Source of the DNA: Bolinopsis microptera
Taxonomy: Eukaryota; Ctenophora; Tentaculata; Lobata; Bolinopsidae
NCBI RefSeq assembly: GCF_026151205.1
Contig: NC_087074.1
Span: 13,663,167 to 13,727,166 of the forward strand
DNA: 64,000 nt
Direction: 5' to 3'
The stretch's first letter is position 1. The number at the start of each line of letters is the position of its first letter. Positions 12,077 through 21,940 of this stretch are shown here, piece by piece. Under the pieces are notes generated by a model. That model searched no databases. It was not told the origin of the DNA and saw only the letters and a program-made list of their open reading frames with translations. A program made the translations under genes and the position numbers.

Positions 12077-12085
12077 CATTCAAAG
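12077..12085. repeat. Right 9-bp target duplication of the foldback element
   Basis: CATTCAAAG, identical to 7060-7068, follows the right terminus of the foldback element. Confidence 0.75.
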
Positions 12086-12206
12086 ACCGTGAGCTTAATT
12101 AGAATTCAGGCGTGGACACGGGGAGTCCCCCTGGGATCATTTCGTCCGTAAAATTATATACAACATAAAATAGTACAGTAAAATATCAAAATTTACATAA
12201 ACAAAT

Positions 12207-12450
12207 CTAGGAGACCTCAAAGCTCGTCTTCTGGGGAATGAGGTCGAAGGAGATGTCATGCAGTTCAAGATGCTGGGCCGTTGATCTTCCTCTGATTCCT
12301 CTTAGTGCATTGTAGCGCGATGCACTACTGGGTCGCGCGCGCATCAAATAATGCTTCTCGCAACCACTTCGGTAGATCGGCGAGATGCACCACTGTGCCT
12401 CACCGAGCTGCGAAGGATTGACATCGTGAATCAACTTAGTGCAATGAGTG
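12207..12450 (-). pseudogene. Retroelement-domain remnant plus GC-rich repeat copy
   Basis: The minus strand at 12207-12300 encodes RGIRGRSTAQHLELHDISFD and then LIPQKTSFEV, which aligns with the RGVRGKAKKAW and NLIPEEKSYEG end of the 5202-5507 ORF. The rest of the segment, 12310-12440, is the third copy of the GC-rich unit (TGTAGCGCGATGC, CGGCGAGATGC, TTGACATCGTGAATC) found at 6.0-6.6 kb. The same two sequence types lie near each other at 5.2-6.6 kb, so they may belong to one element. Confidence 0.55.
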
Positions 12451-12568
12451 TACTTCTTAACAGATCAAATCTGAATCGTGTTCTGATATGATTTTTGACT
12501 TGGCTCTTGGCTTCTTTTTTATGGTCAGCTATCATCTCAGAGACACGATCTACAAATACAGTGCATAG

Positions 12569-12647
12569 TTACCTGAGGACCCCAGGCTATTATGTTCATT
12601 AACGAATAAAGATTTGGCGGAATGACAGGCTGAGCGCGGCCCAGTAA
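12569..12647 (-). other. Structured CAG|GTAA element, copy A
   Basis: On the minus strand the segment opens TTTACTGGGCCGCGCTC, passes through GCCTGTCATTCCGCC and ends GCCTGGGGTCCTCAG directly before GTAACT. Related copies are at 39907-39974 and 36221-36310. The terminal part can pair with itself (CCTG with CAGG) so that the 5'-splice-site-like end sits at the base of a stem. Nature unknown; a spliced-leader RNA, a duplicated 5' exon or a small mobile element are the candidates. Confidence 0.45.
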
Positions 12648-13079
12648 AAATATAAGTGCCAACGCAATTTTGTTTCGCCATTCGCGTTGGATCATGACAC
12701 GTATGATTTGTATCATTCCTGCGACTCTTGAATCTTTGCAACGCTAACTTTCTTATCACTGTCAATTGCACTGTTTTTCTTTGTACTTAAACGATCACAT
12801 TACCGTATTCAGTTGTTGCTGGCCTGTTCAAGATTTAACTTAACTAAGAAATATAAATTAGGCTAAAACATATAAGATTGTAATGAATTTGTACATGACG
12901 TACAGGGTCTTGGACGTCGTTCGGATATAAGGTTTAAATTTCTTGGTCTGTTGAACCACAGTTTTGTGAGACATAACAGATTTTGGATTTACATGTTTCA
13001 TTTTCAAACAACCCCACCTAAGAAAAATAACACTTTACTGTGTAACTTGTACATTGTAAGGTAGATCCACATATCTTTA

Positions 13080-13158
13080 GCTATTTGACACTGGGATTCG
13101 AACCCTTGACCGTCTATTCAAATGGTGACAGCTTAGCCCACTCGGCCATCTAGTTTTG
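13080..13158 (-). tRNA. tRNA-like sequence or SINE head with Pol III boxes
   Basis: Read on the minus strand, there is an A-box-like TGGCCGAGTGGGCTAAG and, 40 bp on, a perfect B-box GGTTCGAATCC. Spacing and the GGCCGAGTGG D-arm style resemble Leu/Ser tRNAs. I could not close a convincing seven-base acceptor stem or anticodon arm, so a tRNA-derived SINE head or tRNA pseudogene is more likely than a functional tRNA. No second copy is visible in this window. Confidence 0.5.
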
Positions 13159-13389
13159 TTACATAGTGTCTCTTCGTTTTCAACCACAACTAGAATGGTA
13201 GCTTAGGATGTTAGTTTTGACTTCTGATCACGCCTTTCTTACCTTTTGTGACAGATTACATTTAACCGGGTTTACCCTTTCTAGCAAAATGTCAAGCACA
13301 CCAGATTAACCGATTGGAGCGGAGAGTTGCGGATCAGTGGCAGCAGACTATCGTCCAATCAGTAAGTATTTATTTTTGTTATTTATTAA

Positions 13390-16000
13390 GTATTTATTTG
13401 CAAGTGTAATTGAACTGAAGTGATAGCTTAGGAACCATAAATCACAACATTCTGCCGACTCAAAACTTTGAAATAGTGACCAGAATTGATCGGTGATTCA
13501 GTTTTGAAGTTTAAAAGTGTAATTGAACTGGAGTGATAGCTTAGGAACCATAATTCACAACATTCTGCCGACTCAAAACTTTGAAATAGTGACCAGAATT
13601 GATCGGTGATTCAGTTTTGAAGTTTAAAAGTGTAATTGAACTGGAGTGATAGCTTAGGAACCATAATTAACAACATTCTGCCGACTCAAAACTTTGAAAT
13701 AGTGACCAGGATTGATTGGTGATTCAGTTTTGAAGTTTAAAAGTGTAATTGAACTGGAGTGATAGCTTAGGAACCATAATTCACAACATTCTGCCGTATC
13801 AAAACTTTGAAATAGTGACCAGGATTGATTGGTGATTCAGTTTTGAAGTTTAAAAGTGTAATTGAACTGGAGTGATAGCTTAGGAACCATAATTAACAAC
13901 ATTCTGCCGACTCAAAACTTTGAAATAGTGACCAGGATTGATTGGTGATTCAGTTTTGAAGTAAGAAAGTGTAATTGAACTGGAGTGATAGCTTATGAGC
14001 TATAATTCACAACATTCTGCCGTCTCAAAACTTTGAAGTAGTGACAAGAATTGATTGGTGATTCAGTTTTGAAGTTTTGAAGTGTAATTGAACTGGTGTG
14101 ATAGCTTAGGAACCACAATTCACAACATTCTGCCGTCTCAAAACTTTGAAGTAGTGACAAGAATTGATTGGTGATTCAGTTGTGAAGTTTAAACGTGCAA
14201 TTTTGGTAATTTCTAACAACTACATAGTAGCTAACTTTATGCTCAAGTTTTATTTACTTACCATGACCACGTTATTAGCTTAGGAACCATAATTCACAAC
14301 ATTCTGCCGACTCAAAACTTTGAAATAGTGATCAGAATTAATTGGTGATTCAGTTTTGAAGTTTAAAAGTGTAATTGAACTGGAGTGATAGCTTAGGAAC
14401 CATAATTCACAACATTCTACCGACTCAAAACTTTGAAATAGTGACCAGGATTGATCGGTGATTCAGTTTTGAAGTTTAAAAGTGTAATTGAACTGGAGTG
14501 ATAGCTTAGGAACCATAATTCACAACATTCTGCCGACTCAAAACTTTGAAATAGTGACCAGAATTGATCGGTGATTCTGTTTTGAAGTTTAAAAGTGTAA
14601 TTGAACTGGAGTGATAGCTTAGGAACCATAATTCACAACATTCTGCCGACTCAAAACTTTGAAATAGTGACCAGAATTGATCGGTGATTCAGTTTTGAAG
14701 TTTAAAAGTGTAATTGAACTGGAGTGATAGCTTAGGAACCATAATTAACAACATTCTGCCGACTCAAAACTTTGAAATAGTGACCAGGATTGATTGGTGA
14801 TTCAGTTTTGAAGTTTAAAAGTGTAATTGAACTGGAGTGATAGCTTAGGAACCATAATTCACAACATTCTGCCGTATCAAAACTTTGAAATAGTGACCAG
14901 GATTGATTGTTGATTCAGTTTTGAAGTTTTGAAGTGTAATTGAACTGGTGTGATAGCTTAGGAACCACAATTCACAACATTCTGCCGTCTCAAAACTTTG
15001 AAGTAGTGACAAGAATTGATTGGTGATTCAGTTGTGAAGTTTAAAAGTGCAATTGTGGTAATTTCTAACAACTATATAGTAGCTAACTTTATGCTCAAGT
15101 TTTATTTACTTACCATGACCACGTTATTAGCTTAGGAACCATAATTCACAACATTCTGCCGACTCAAAACTTTGAAATAGTGATCAGAATTAATCGGTGA
15201 TTCAGTTTTGAAGTTTAAAAGTGTAATTGAACTGGTGTGATAGCTTAGGAACCATAATTCACAACATTCTGCCTTATCAAAACTTTGAAATAGTGACCAG
15301 GATTGATTGGTGATTCAGTTTTGAAGTTTTGAAGTGTAATTGAACTGGTGTGATAGCTTAGGATTCACAATTCACAACATTCTGCCGTCTCAAAACTTTG
15401 AAATAGTGACCAGAATTGATCGATGATTCTGTTTTGAAGTTTAAAAGTGTAATTGAACTGGAGTGATAGCTTAGGAACCAAGATTAACAACATTCTGCCG
15501 ACTCAAAACTTTGAAATAGTGACCAGGATTGATTGGTGATTCAGTTTTGAAGTAAGAAAATGTAATTGAACTGGAGTGTCTGATGAGGAGTGATAGCTTA
15601 GGAACCAAGATTAACAACATTCTGCCGACTCAAAACTTTGAAATAGTGACCAGGATTGATTGGTGATTCAGTTTTGAAGTAAGAAAATGTAATTGAACTG
15701 GAGTGTAATATGAGCTATAATTCACAACATTCTGCCGTCTCAAAACTTTGAAGTAGTGACAAGAATTGATTGGTGATTCAGTTTTGAAGTTTTGAAGTGT
15801 AATTGAACTGGTGTGATAGCTTAGGATGCACAATTCACAACATTCTGCCGTCTCAAAACTTTGAAGTAGTGACAAGAATTGATTGGTGATTCAGTTGTGA
15901 AGTTTAAAAGTGCAATTGTGGTAATTTCTAACAACTATATAGTAGCTAACTTTATGCTCAAGTTTTATTTACTTACCATGTAATGCCATGACCACGTTAT
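13390..16000. repeat. 113-bp satellite array with ~860-bp higher-order structure
   Basis: The unit contains GTGTAATTGAACTGGAGTG, ATAGCTTAGGAACCATAA, ACATTCTGCCGACTC and GACCAGAATTGATCGGTG. Successive unit starts at 13517, 13630, 13743 and 13856 give exactly 113 bp. A distinct spacer holding TAACAACTATATAGTAGC and ATTTACTTACCATGACC interrupts the array at about 14200, 15050 and 15910, so a higher-order repeat of 850-860 bp occurs nearly three times. Units differ by point changes and small indels. Open frames inside are accidental. Confidence 0.9.
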
Positions 16001-18040
16001 TATATCTACCTAGGATTAGAAAAATGTGCTTGAATGTGCTAGAATTCAACCGAATCTACACGCATTTGATTCGATTTGTCACCGATTTACCTTGGACCAG
16101 TAAATCGGATTAAGTAGGATTGGAGGTACCTACAGCCTTATAATCAAATCATCTTACTGATATAAAACTTTAAAGCTTTTGCGAAATTTTGCCCCATTTT
16201 GCGTTTTGCTCCGACCGAAAACAAGAAATACGGTATTTCTGCAATAGATTACCAATATATGAACAACTTGCTGTGACTTTGGAGGATTGTTTAACAAATA
16301 TGATAACGCAGTTTTAACAAAATTAATGTTAGTTAGTAAATTTCTCTACGGTCAAATTCTACAATGAGATCGACTACCATTTTGGTCGGCTGGATTCGGG
16401 ACCTTTTGAAGTTTGCGCGCGCGTTTTCTTGCCTCTTGGAGTAGGGACCTCAGTGCTGTGTACACAATTTTTCCCGCCTAATTTCAATGCAAGCCCAACG
16501 GTCATAAAACAATTACTATTCTACACTTTACTCCATCTTGACATACTAATTGGATACCAGTTTAACTGTTTATACTCTGACTCCTCTTGTTTACACTTTT
16601 AACTAATGTCGTACATATTTTCAGTTCCTCTAGTCGTCAACCGTGTGACACTACAGACAGTCAATGGGTGATAATTGAAACCGGAATATCCCACATTGTA
16701 TTCCATCAGCAAGCATGGTAAAGCACCAAACGATGATGAATGATGACATGGAAATAATGTTTCTAATTCAGTGAATAACCCACAATGAAGATACATCGGA
16801 CAAATCACTTCTTATAGTTCTCTGCCGAAAAAACTAAACTTTATCTTTTCGTATCAACCAAAGAAACATTTCTTATTACTAAAATGTCAAAACTGCCAAA
16901 TATTAATTGTATAATAGAATATTATGCTCATTTGGAGAAATAAAGACTTTATTTGTAGAAATTTGTGTTAAAAACCGACAACGATTAAGTAGGATATATT
17001 TGCGCCAGATATGTAATATTTTTATCGGCGGACTGATTTCAATATGGTATCTATTGTGATTTAAGACATCAATTTTGAGGAAAAATTTTAATATGTACGG
17101 TTAGAAAATCATTTCAGCTTTCTACACTTAACTGCACAATTTTTGTATTGTGTCTATCAGCCAAGAAATTGTTTAATGAAGACAAAAATTATGGGCGCAA
17201 ATTCGTTCAATATTACCAAATGCGCGGAGGTTTCTTTTTACCATTTTAACAGATTTTATCCGATTTTTAAAATTCTTTCTGTGTGATCATGTGTAAACCT
17301 TTATGAATACATTGGTGTACTTCATTTGTCAAATGAAAACGAATAAACACACTAATCAAGCTGTCTAAGAGCGAGATGGCCGTATTTTCCCAATCTGCGC
17401 GTGAAAAGGTCCCTACTCCTTCTGCCGCGGTGTAATATAATAATATTTATAAGCCTCCGTTTTGAAAGTTTTAAATTTTAATATATTCACATGATTTCTA
17501 TTTAAAATTCAATTTAATGTAAAAGTAAAAAATAAATTATAATCTTTCCTAAATCCAAAGCCAGCTTTGTAAAATTTACTATTAGATCATAATATATCGT
17601 CAGTTCTAAATATTTACAATGCAACATTTTATTAATCTACATACAAGCGTACTCCAGCCCCTGCACGCATCCGTTCTTATGCGGCGCGGCTCAAGCCGCG
17701 CACGCACGCATTATTTTATACTTTTTGCTTTCTAATAAATATCGTGTCAATGTGTACGTCTAAATGTTTATGTTTTGTGTAAACCGAATCCAATTGAGGT
17801 TAGTGACAAGGATAAGGACCCAAGTGCCTGTACGGCTTTTTCGGACCCCTGTGGACCACTACTCTTGAAATCGCTCTACAACTATTGAACATTTATAACT
17901 GTTATATAATATATAACGTCATTTGACAATTATTATCATTAATCTACAATCTAACTGTCTTGCTGAGGGGGAGGAGTAAACGCTTCACAAACTAAAATAT
18001 TTACAACATACAAAATTTAAAACCATCAACACGGTTATAG
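16001..18040. other. Gene-free stretch
   Basis: No credible coding region is seen on either strand. The only distinct feature is a GC-rich perfect hairpin near 17682-17702, with GCGCGGCT and AGCCGCGC arms, in otherwise AT-rich sequence, like those at 6.2-6.8 kb. Confidence 0.5.
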
Positions 18041-18771
18041 TTAAGGGGGCAGGGGGGGTCGTTATGAAATTTCTCTCGAAATTGATTTTATAGTTGTTTC
18101 TGATAGAGGGGAGTGATATCTACCAGATATTTTTGGTCCCATGGAAAAATTTTGTTCCTAGCAAAAATTATTGCCGGTCAAAGGTCAGCGCTCATGTTTA
18201 ATTGTATTGCGCGAGCGATTTTCAATCGCGCGCCCTGAAAATCGAGTCTAAAAATCTATCTCCTCCTACATTTTTTGAGCAATCACCTTGAAACTTTTAG
18301 GATATGTTCTAAGGACCATTTAGAAACTTTTGCTCGTTTTAGAATTTCGAGATAGGCCTTTAAAAAATTTTTATTCGATTTTGAAAATCTTGGACCTGAA
18401 AAAATCGTCAAAAAACGAGGTCCAAGATTTTCAAAATCGAATAAAAAATTTTTAAAGGCCTATCTCGAAATTCTAAAACGAGCAAAAGTTTCTAAATGGT
18501 CCTTAGAACATATCCTGAAAGTTTCAAGGTGATTGCTCAAAAAATGTAGGAGGAGATTATTAGACTCGATTTTCAGGGCGCGCGATTGAAAATCGCTCGC
18601 GCAATACAATTACACATGAGCGCTGACCTTTGACCGGCAATAATTTCGGCTAGGAACAACATTTTTCCATGGGACCAAAAGTAGCAGATAGATATCACTC
18701 CCCTCTATTAGAAACAACTATAAAATCAATTTCGAGAGAAATTTCATAAAGACCCCCCCCTGCCCCCTTAA
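18041..18771. mobile_element. 731-bp near-perfect hairpin element flanked by TTAA
   Basis: The whole segment is a palindrome. The left arm starts TTAAGGGGGCAGGGGGGGTC and the right arm ends with the complement, GACCCCCCCCTGCCCCCTTAA over its last bases. Arms of about 365 bp match almost base for base, for example TTTCTCTCGAAATTG against CAATTTCGAGAGAAA, and meet near 18400-18412 in a loop of about 10 bases. TTAA at both ends recalls the target site of piggyBac-like transposons. No ORF is present, so this is a non-autonomous foldback MITE. A transcript would fold into a single long double-stranded RNA. Confidence 0.88.
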
Positions 18772-19216
18772 TATCGAGGGCCAATTTGATATACCTCTAT
18801 TTCGTTGTAATATCTAATATATCTTCACATCTTAATACTATAATGAAATACAATAGGATACATGTTTCGAGAAAGAAAGGTTGGTCCGATTATTAACAAA
18901 AGTCCATCAGGGACTCCACGGAGTCGAAAAAGGTACACGGCTGCTGTCTGGTGCTGCTAGGCATTTATTGATCAAGATGTTTTATTGTATTGGTTTTTGA
19001 TGATTCTATTGTTCGTGACTTATCAAGTTCTAAGTGGGGGTATAAAGTGCTGCTCAAGATACTTCGTCATCTCATGTCCAGTATAATGAATGAGATAGTA
19101 AACAATACAGTTTCAGTAGTTGACCCATACAGTTAAGTCCGTCATAACTCACAATTGTTTAATCATCTGTCAATTGATTGAAACATTTGTCTGGTCGTTT
19201 CAATTTGTATTGACTA

Positions 19217-19520
19217 GTGAAGCTGAAGAAGCTGGCTAGTAAGATGGAGTACCACACAGGTCAAAGGTATGCGGATGCTGTGGGATATATTAGGAAGCGC
19301 CTTCGGTTTGAAATCTTAAGAACAACAGTGATTTCTCTCCGGGGAGACAGAGGGGCGAGAAAGAACTTTGTCAATATAGACAGTTTAGATTTGAACTTGG
19401 AGCCGTAAGGCCAAGGGTGATTTTCAAAACTTTGAGTTGTTGAAGGGTTTAGTTTTTCCTTTTATATAGGGTCATTGTGACATTATGTGTATACTGTTTG
19501 AAAAATTTTATTTGTATAAA
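19217..19520 (+). pseudogene. 3' fragment of ENEKK-type retroelement
   Basis: The open frame reads KLASKMEYHTGQRYADAVGY, then IRKRLRFEILRTTVISLRG, then DLNLEP and a stop, closely matching the frameshifted end of the 4077-4610 copy. The non-coding tail with GGCCAAGGGTGA and TATAGGGTCATTGTGACATT matches too. It shows what the undamaged frame of the 4077 copy looked like in this part. The 5' portion is absent. Confidence 0.75.
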
Positions 19521-19803
19521 TATATATATTATATATATATCGTCTCGCTTTATATATAGTAAGATGTCCATGTTAATAAATGTAGTTTCTGGAATGTAAT
19601 TGTCTTCTTTGATTATTTATAATGTATGTTGACTTAAATCTCCCATTTCTGACTAAATGCATCCATCAAAAATTTATCCTGTGAAACACTGTATAGTGCC
19701 AAATTTATAATAGATGCACGGCATTCCTGATTCATGATAACATTACTACCGATTTTAACTTCCTCTTGAATTATTTGATTAATCTAACCAGAATACTTTT
19801 AAG

Positions 19804-21258
19804 ATGTCATGTCCTCACATTAAAAGCGCAGTAAAGACAGAAGAAGAGGATTTGAGAAGCAAAACTGGAGGATTTCTATGTCCAGCATGTGGTGAACAAC
19901 TTTTCTATGAGAAGTATTTTATTGAACATGTCAGGGAACGTCATTATCAGCCTGACCTACAAGTACTAGAAAAGGATGAGGAACAAAGTTTGTTTAGTGA
20001 ATTTACTGGAGGGTTTGTTCATGAAAATGGTTATGTTACGGAACAAGATGGTTGTTGTGTTGTAAATAAATACAATGTTCTTAAATCAGAGTTAAAAACG
20101 GAGCAGAGTGAAATTAATGGAGTGTCTGGAGGCTTTCTCTGCTCAGTTTGTGGGAAAAATGTTCTGGAGGAGGATACTTTCATTAAACATATCAGAGATC
20201 ATGTAGAAAACTCTGGCAAACGAAAAATACCAAAATGTGATGAATTTCAAAATGATAGTGATAATAATAGTGGTCAAGGATCTGGAATTAGGAATAGATC
20301 AGACAGTCCTTGCATTCCTCTGGAAAATTGCGATCCTCAAGAAAAGATCCATGCTACTCTTCAATATAACGTAACAATTCACTCCGGAGAGAAATCATTT
20401 AAATGTCCAGATTGTTCATATGTAACAGCTCGGAAATCACACCTCAAATATCATCTAAAGACTCACTCTGGAGAGAAACCATTTAAATGTCCAGAATGTT
20501 TGTTTGCAACAGCATATCAATCATCACTCAAAATACATATCAAGACTCACTCGGGAGATAAACCATTTAAATGTCCAGATTGTTCGTATGCAACAGCTCG
20601 GAAATATACTCTTCTGGATCATTTAAAGACTCACTCGGGAGATAAACCATTTAGATTTCCAGATTGTTCGTATGCAGCAGCTCGGAAATCACATCTCAAA
20701 GCACATATGACTACTCACTCGGGAGAGAAACCATTTAAATGTCCAGATTGTTCATATGCAACAGCTAATAAATCACACCTCAAATGTCATCTAAAGACTC
20801 ACTCTGGAGAGAAAACATTTAAATGTCCAGATTGTTTGTATGCAGCAGCTCGGAAATCACATCTCAAAGCACATATAATGAAGACTCACTCTGGAGAGAA
20901 ACCATTTAAATGTCCAGATTGTTCATATGCAACAGCTAATAAATCACACCTAAAAGTACATATGAAGACTCACTCAGGAGAGAAACCATTTAAATGTCCA
21001 GATTGTTCATATGCAACAGCTCGGAAATATACTCTTCTGGATCATTTAAAGACTCACTCTGGAAAGAAACCATTTAAATGTCCAGATTGTTTGTTTGCAG
21101 CAGCTCAGAAATCACGTCTCAAAGCACATATGATTACTCACTCAGGAGAGAAACCATTTAAATGTCCAGATTGTTCATTATATACAACAGCTAAAAAGTC
21201 GAATTTACTACGCCACCAGAAAATGCATGCTAGAAGTTTGGAACATTCATATATATGA
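19804..21258 (+). CDS. C2H2 zinc-finger protein, 12 finger positions
   Basis: A single uninterrupted frame of 484 codons encodes a likely DNA-binding nuclear protein. Two isolated N-terminal fingers (CPACGEQLFYEKYFIEHVRE at about residues 25-47 and CSVCGKNVLEEDTFIKHIRD at about 112-134) are each preceded by a GGFLC motif. An acidic or polar linker follows, then a tandem array of ten fingers from about residue 198 to 478 joined by standard THSGEKPFKC linkers. In array finger 4 the first cysteine is replaced (FRFPDC), so it should not bind zinc normally. Finger 6 has one extra residue before the last histidine, and finger 10 has an extra residue after its second cysteine (CSLYTTA). Fingers 3 and 8 are almost identical, as are 5 and 7, which points to recent internal duplication. 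The start at 19804 (MSCPHIKSAVKTEEED) follows a TTTTAAG context. The gene sits just after a retroelement fragment and has no visible intron. Confidence 0.9.
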   Translation: MSCPHIKSAVKTEEEDLRSKTGGFLCPACGEQLFYEKYFIEHVRERHYQPDLQVLEKDEEQSLFSEFTGGFVHENGYVTEQDGCCVVNKYNVLKSELKTEQSEINGVSGGFLCSVCGKNVLEEDTFIKHIRDHVENSGKRKIPKCDEFQNDSDNNSGQGSGIRNRSDSPCIPLENCDPQEKIHATLQYNVTIHSGEKSFKCPDCSYVTARKSHLKYHLKTHSGEKPFKCPECLFATAYQSSLKIHIKTHSGDKPFKCPDCSYATARKYTLLDHLKTHSGDKPFRFPDCSYAAARKSHLKAHMTTHSGEKPFKCPDCSYATANKSHLKCHLKTHSGEKTFKCPDCLYAAARKSHLKAHIMKTHSGEKPFKCPDCSYATANKSHLKVHMKTHSGEKPFKCPDCSYATARKYTLLDHLKTHSGKKPFKCPDCLFAAAQKSRLKAHMITHSGEKPFKCPDCSLYTTAKKSNLLRHQKMHARSLEHSYI

Positions 21259-21940
21259 AGTTGGGAAGAAAACTAACTCTGTGCACGCTGTTTCTGACTT
21301 AATTGTAAAAAAAGGATCATTTTATAAGAATTAAGAAATGTTTATTTTGACTGGTAGGTTTTCATTTGCCAATGCACTGCTAAGTGAGGGCTCCCATTTA
21401 AAAAATATTTTTATAACAAAAATATAGCAATAGACAGTTTTTGGGTTTTTCCAAATAGTTTCTGATTATTCTGATTTGCGACAAATGATATTGCACTGTT
21501 AGGATAAACGACGTTTCAAAGTAACAACTTCTTATTCATGCTGACAAAATTGGTAAATATGTGAGAAAACTGTCTCATAAAATTTATTAATCAAAAATGG
21601 CTAAACGACAACAAATTGTTCAAATACTCGACTAAAATTAGAATCAAAATCTATATATATACAACACTACTCGATCTGCTATTCAATAAACTTAAAACAT
21701 CCACTAAACAGCAAGTACGTGATTGTGATGGTGTGATGGAATGACATGTACAGTGATAACAGATGATTTAAGATGATAACAGATGATAAGGTAAAAGATA
21801 CAATACATGTGTATACACAATGTGAGTGAAAATATAGTGAGTGGTTACTGATTGTGAGCGAGATGTGAAAAAACATTAAAACTTACTACTGCTAGAAAAC
21901 TTAAACTGTATGCAATAAAGAGGGAATGAAACTAAAATAT
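21259..21940. other. Gene-free stretch
   Basis: AT-rich spacer between the zinc-finger gene and the Penelope-like ORF. A GATAACAGATGAT-type short repeat occurs around 21752-21790. No coding region is seen. Confidence 0.5.

Noticed and set aside
13080..13158. Functional tRNA-Leu or tRNA-Ser gene
   Set aside because: A and B boxes are good, but the acceptor and anticodon stems do not close convincingly, so it is listed only as tRNA-like.
15575..15600. CTGATGAGGAG within the satellite as a hammerhead core
   Set aside because: It occurs in a single unit only and lacks the GAAA and stem III partners; it looks like a local insertion.
13390..16000. CRISPR-like regular repeats
   Set aside because: Units are contiguous 113-bp tandem copies with no unique spacers between short repeats, and the genome is eukaryotic.
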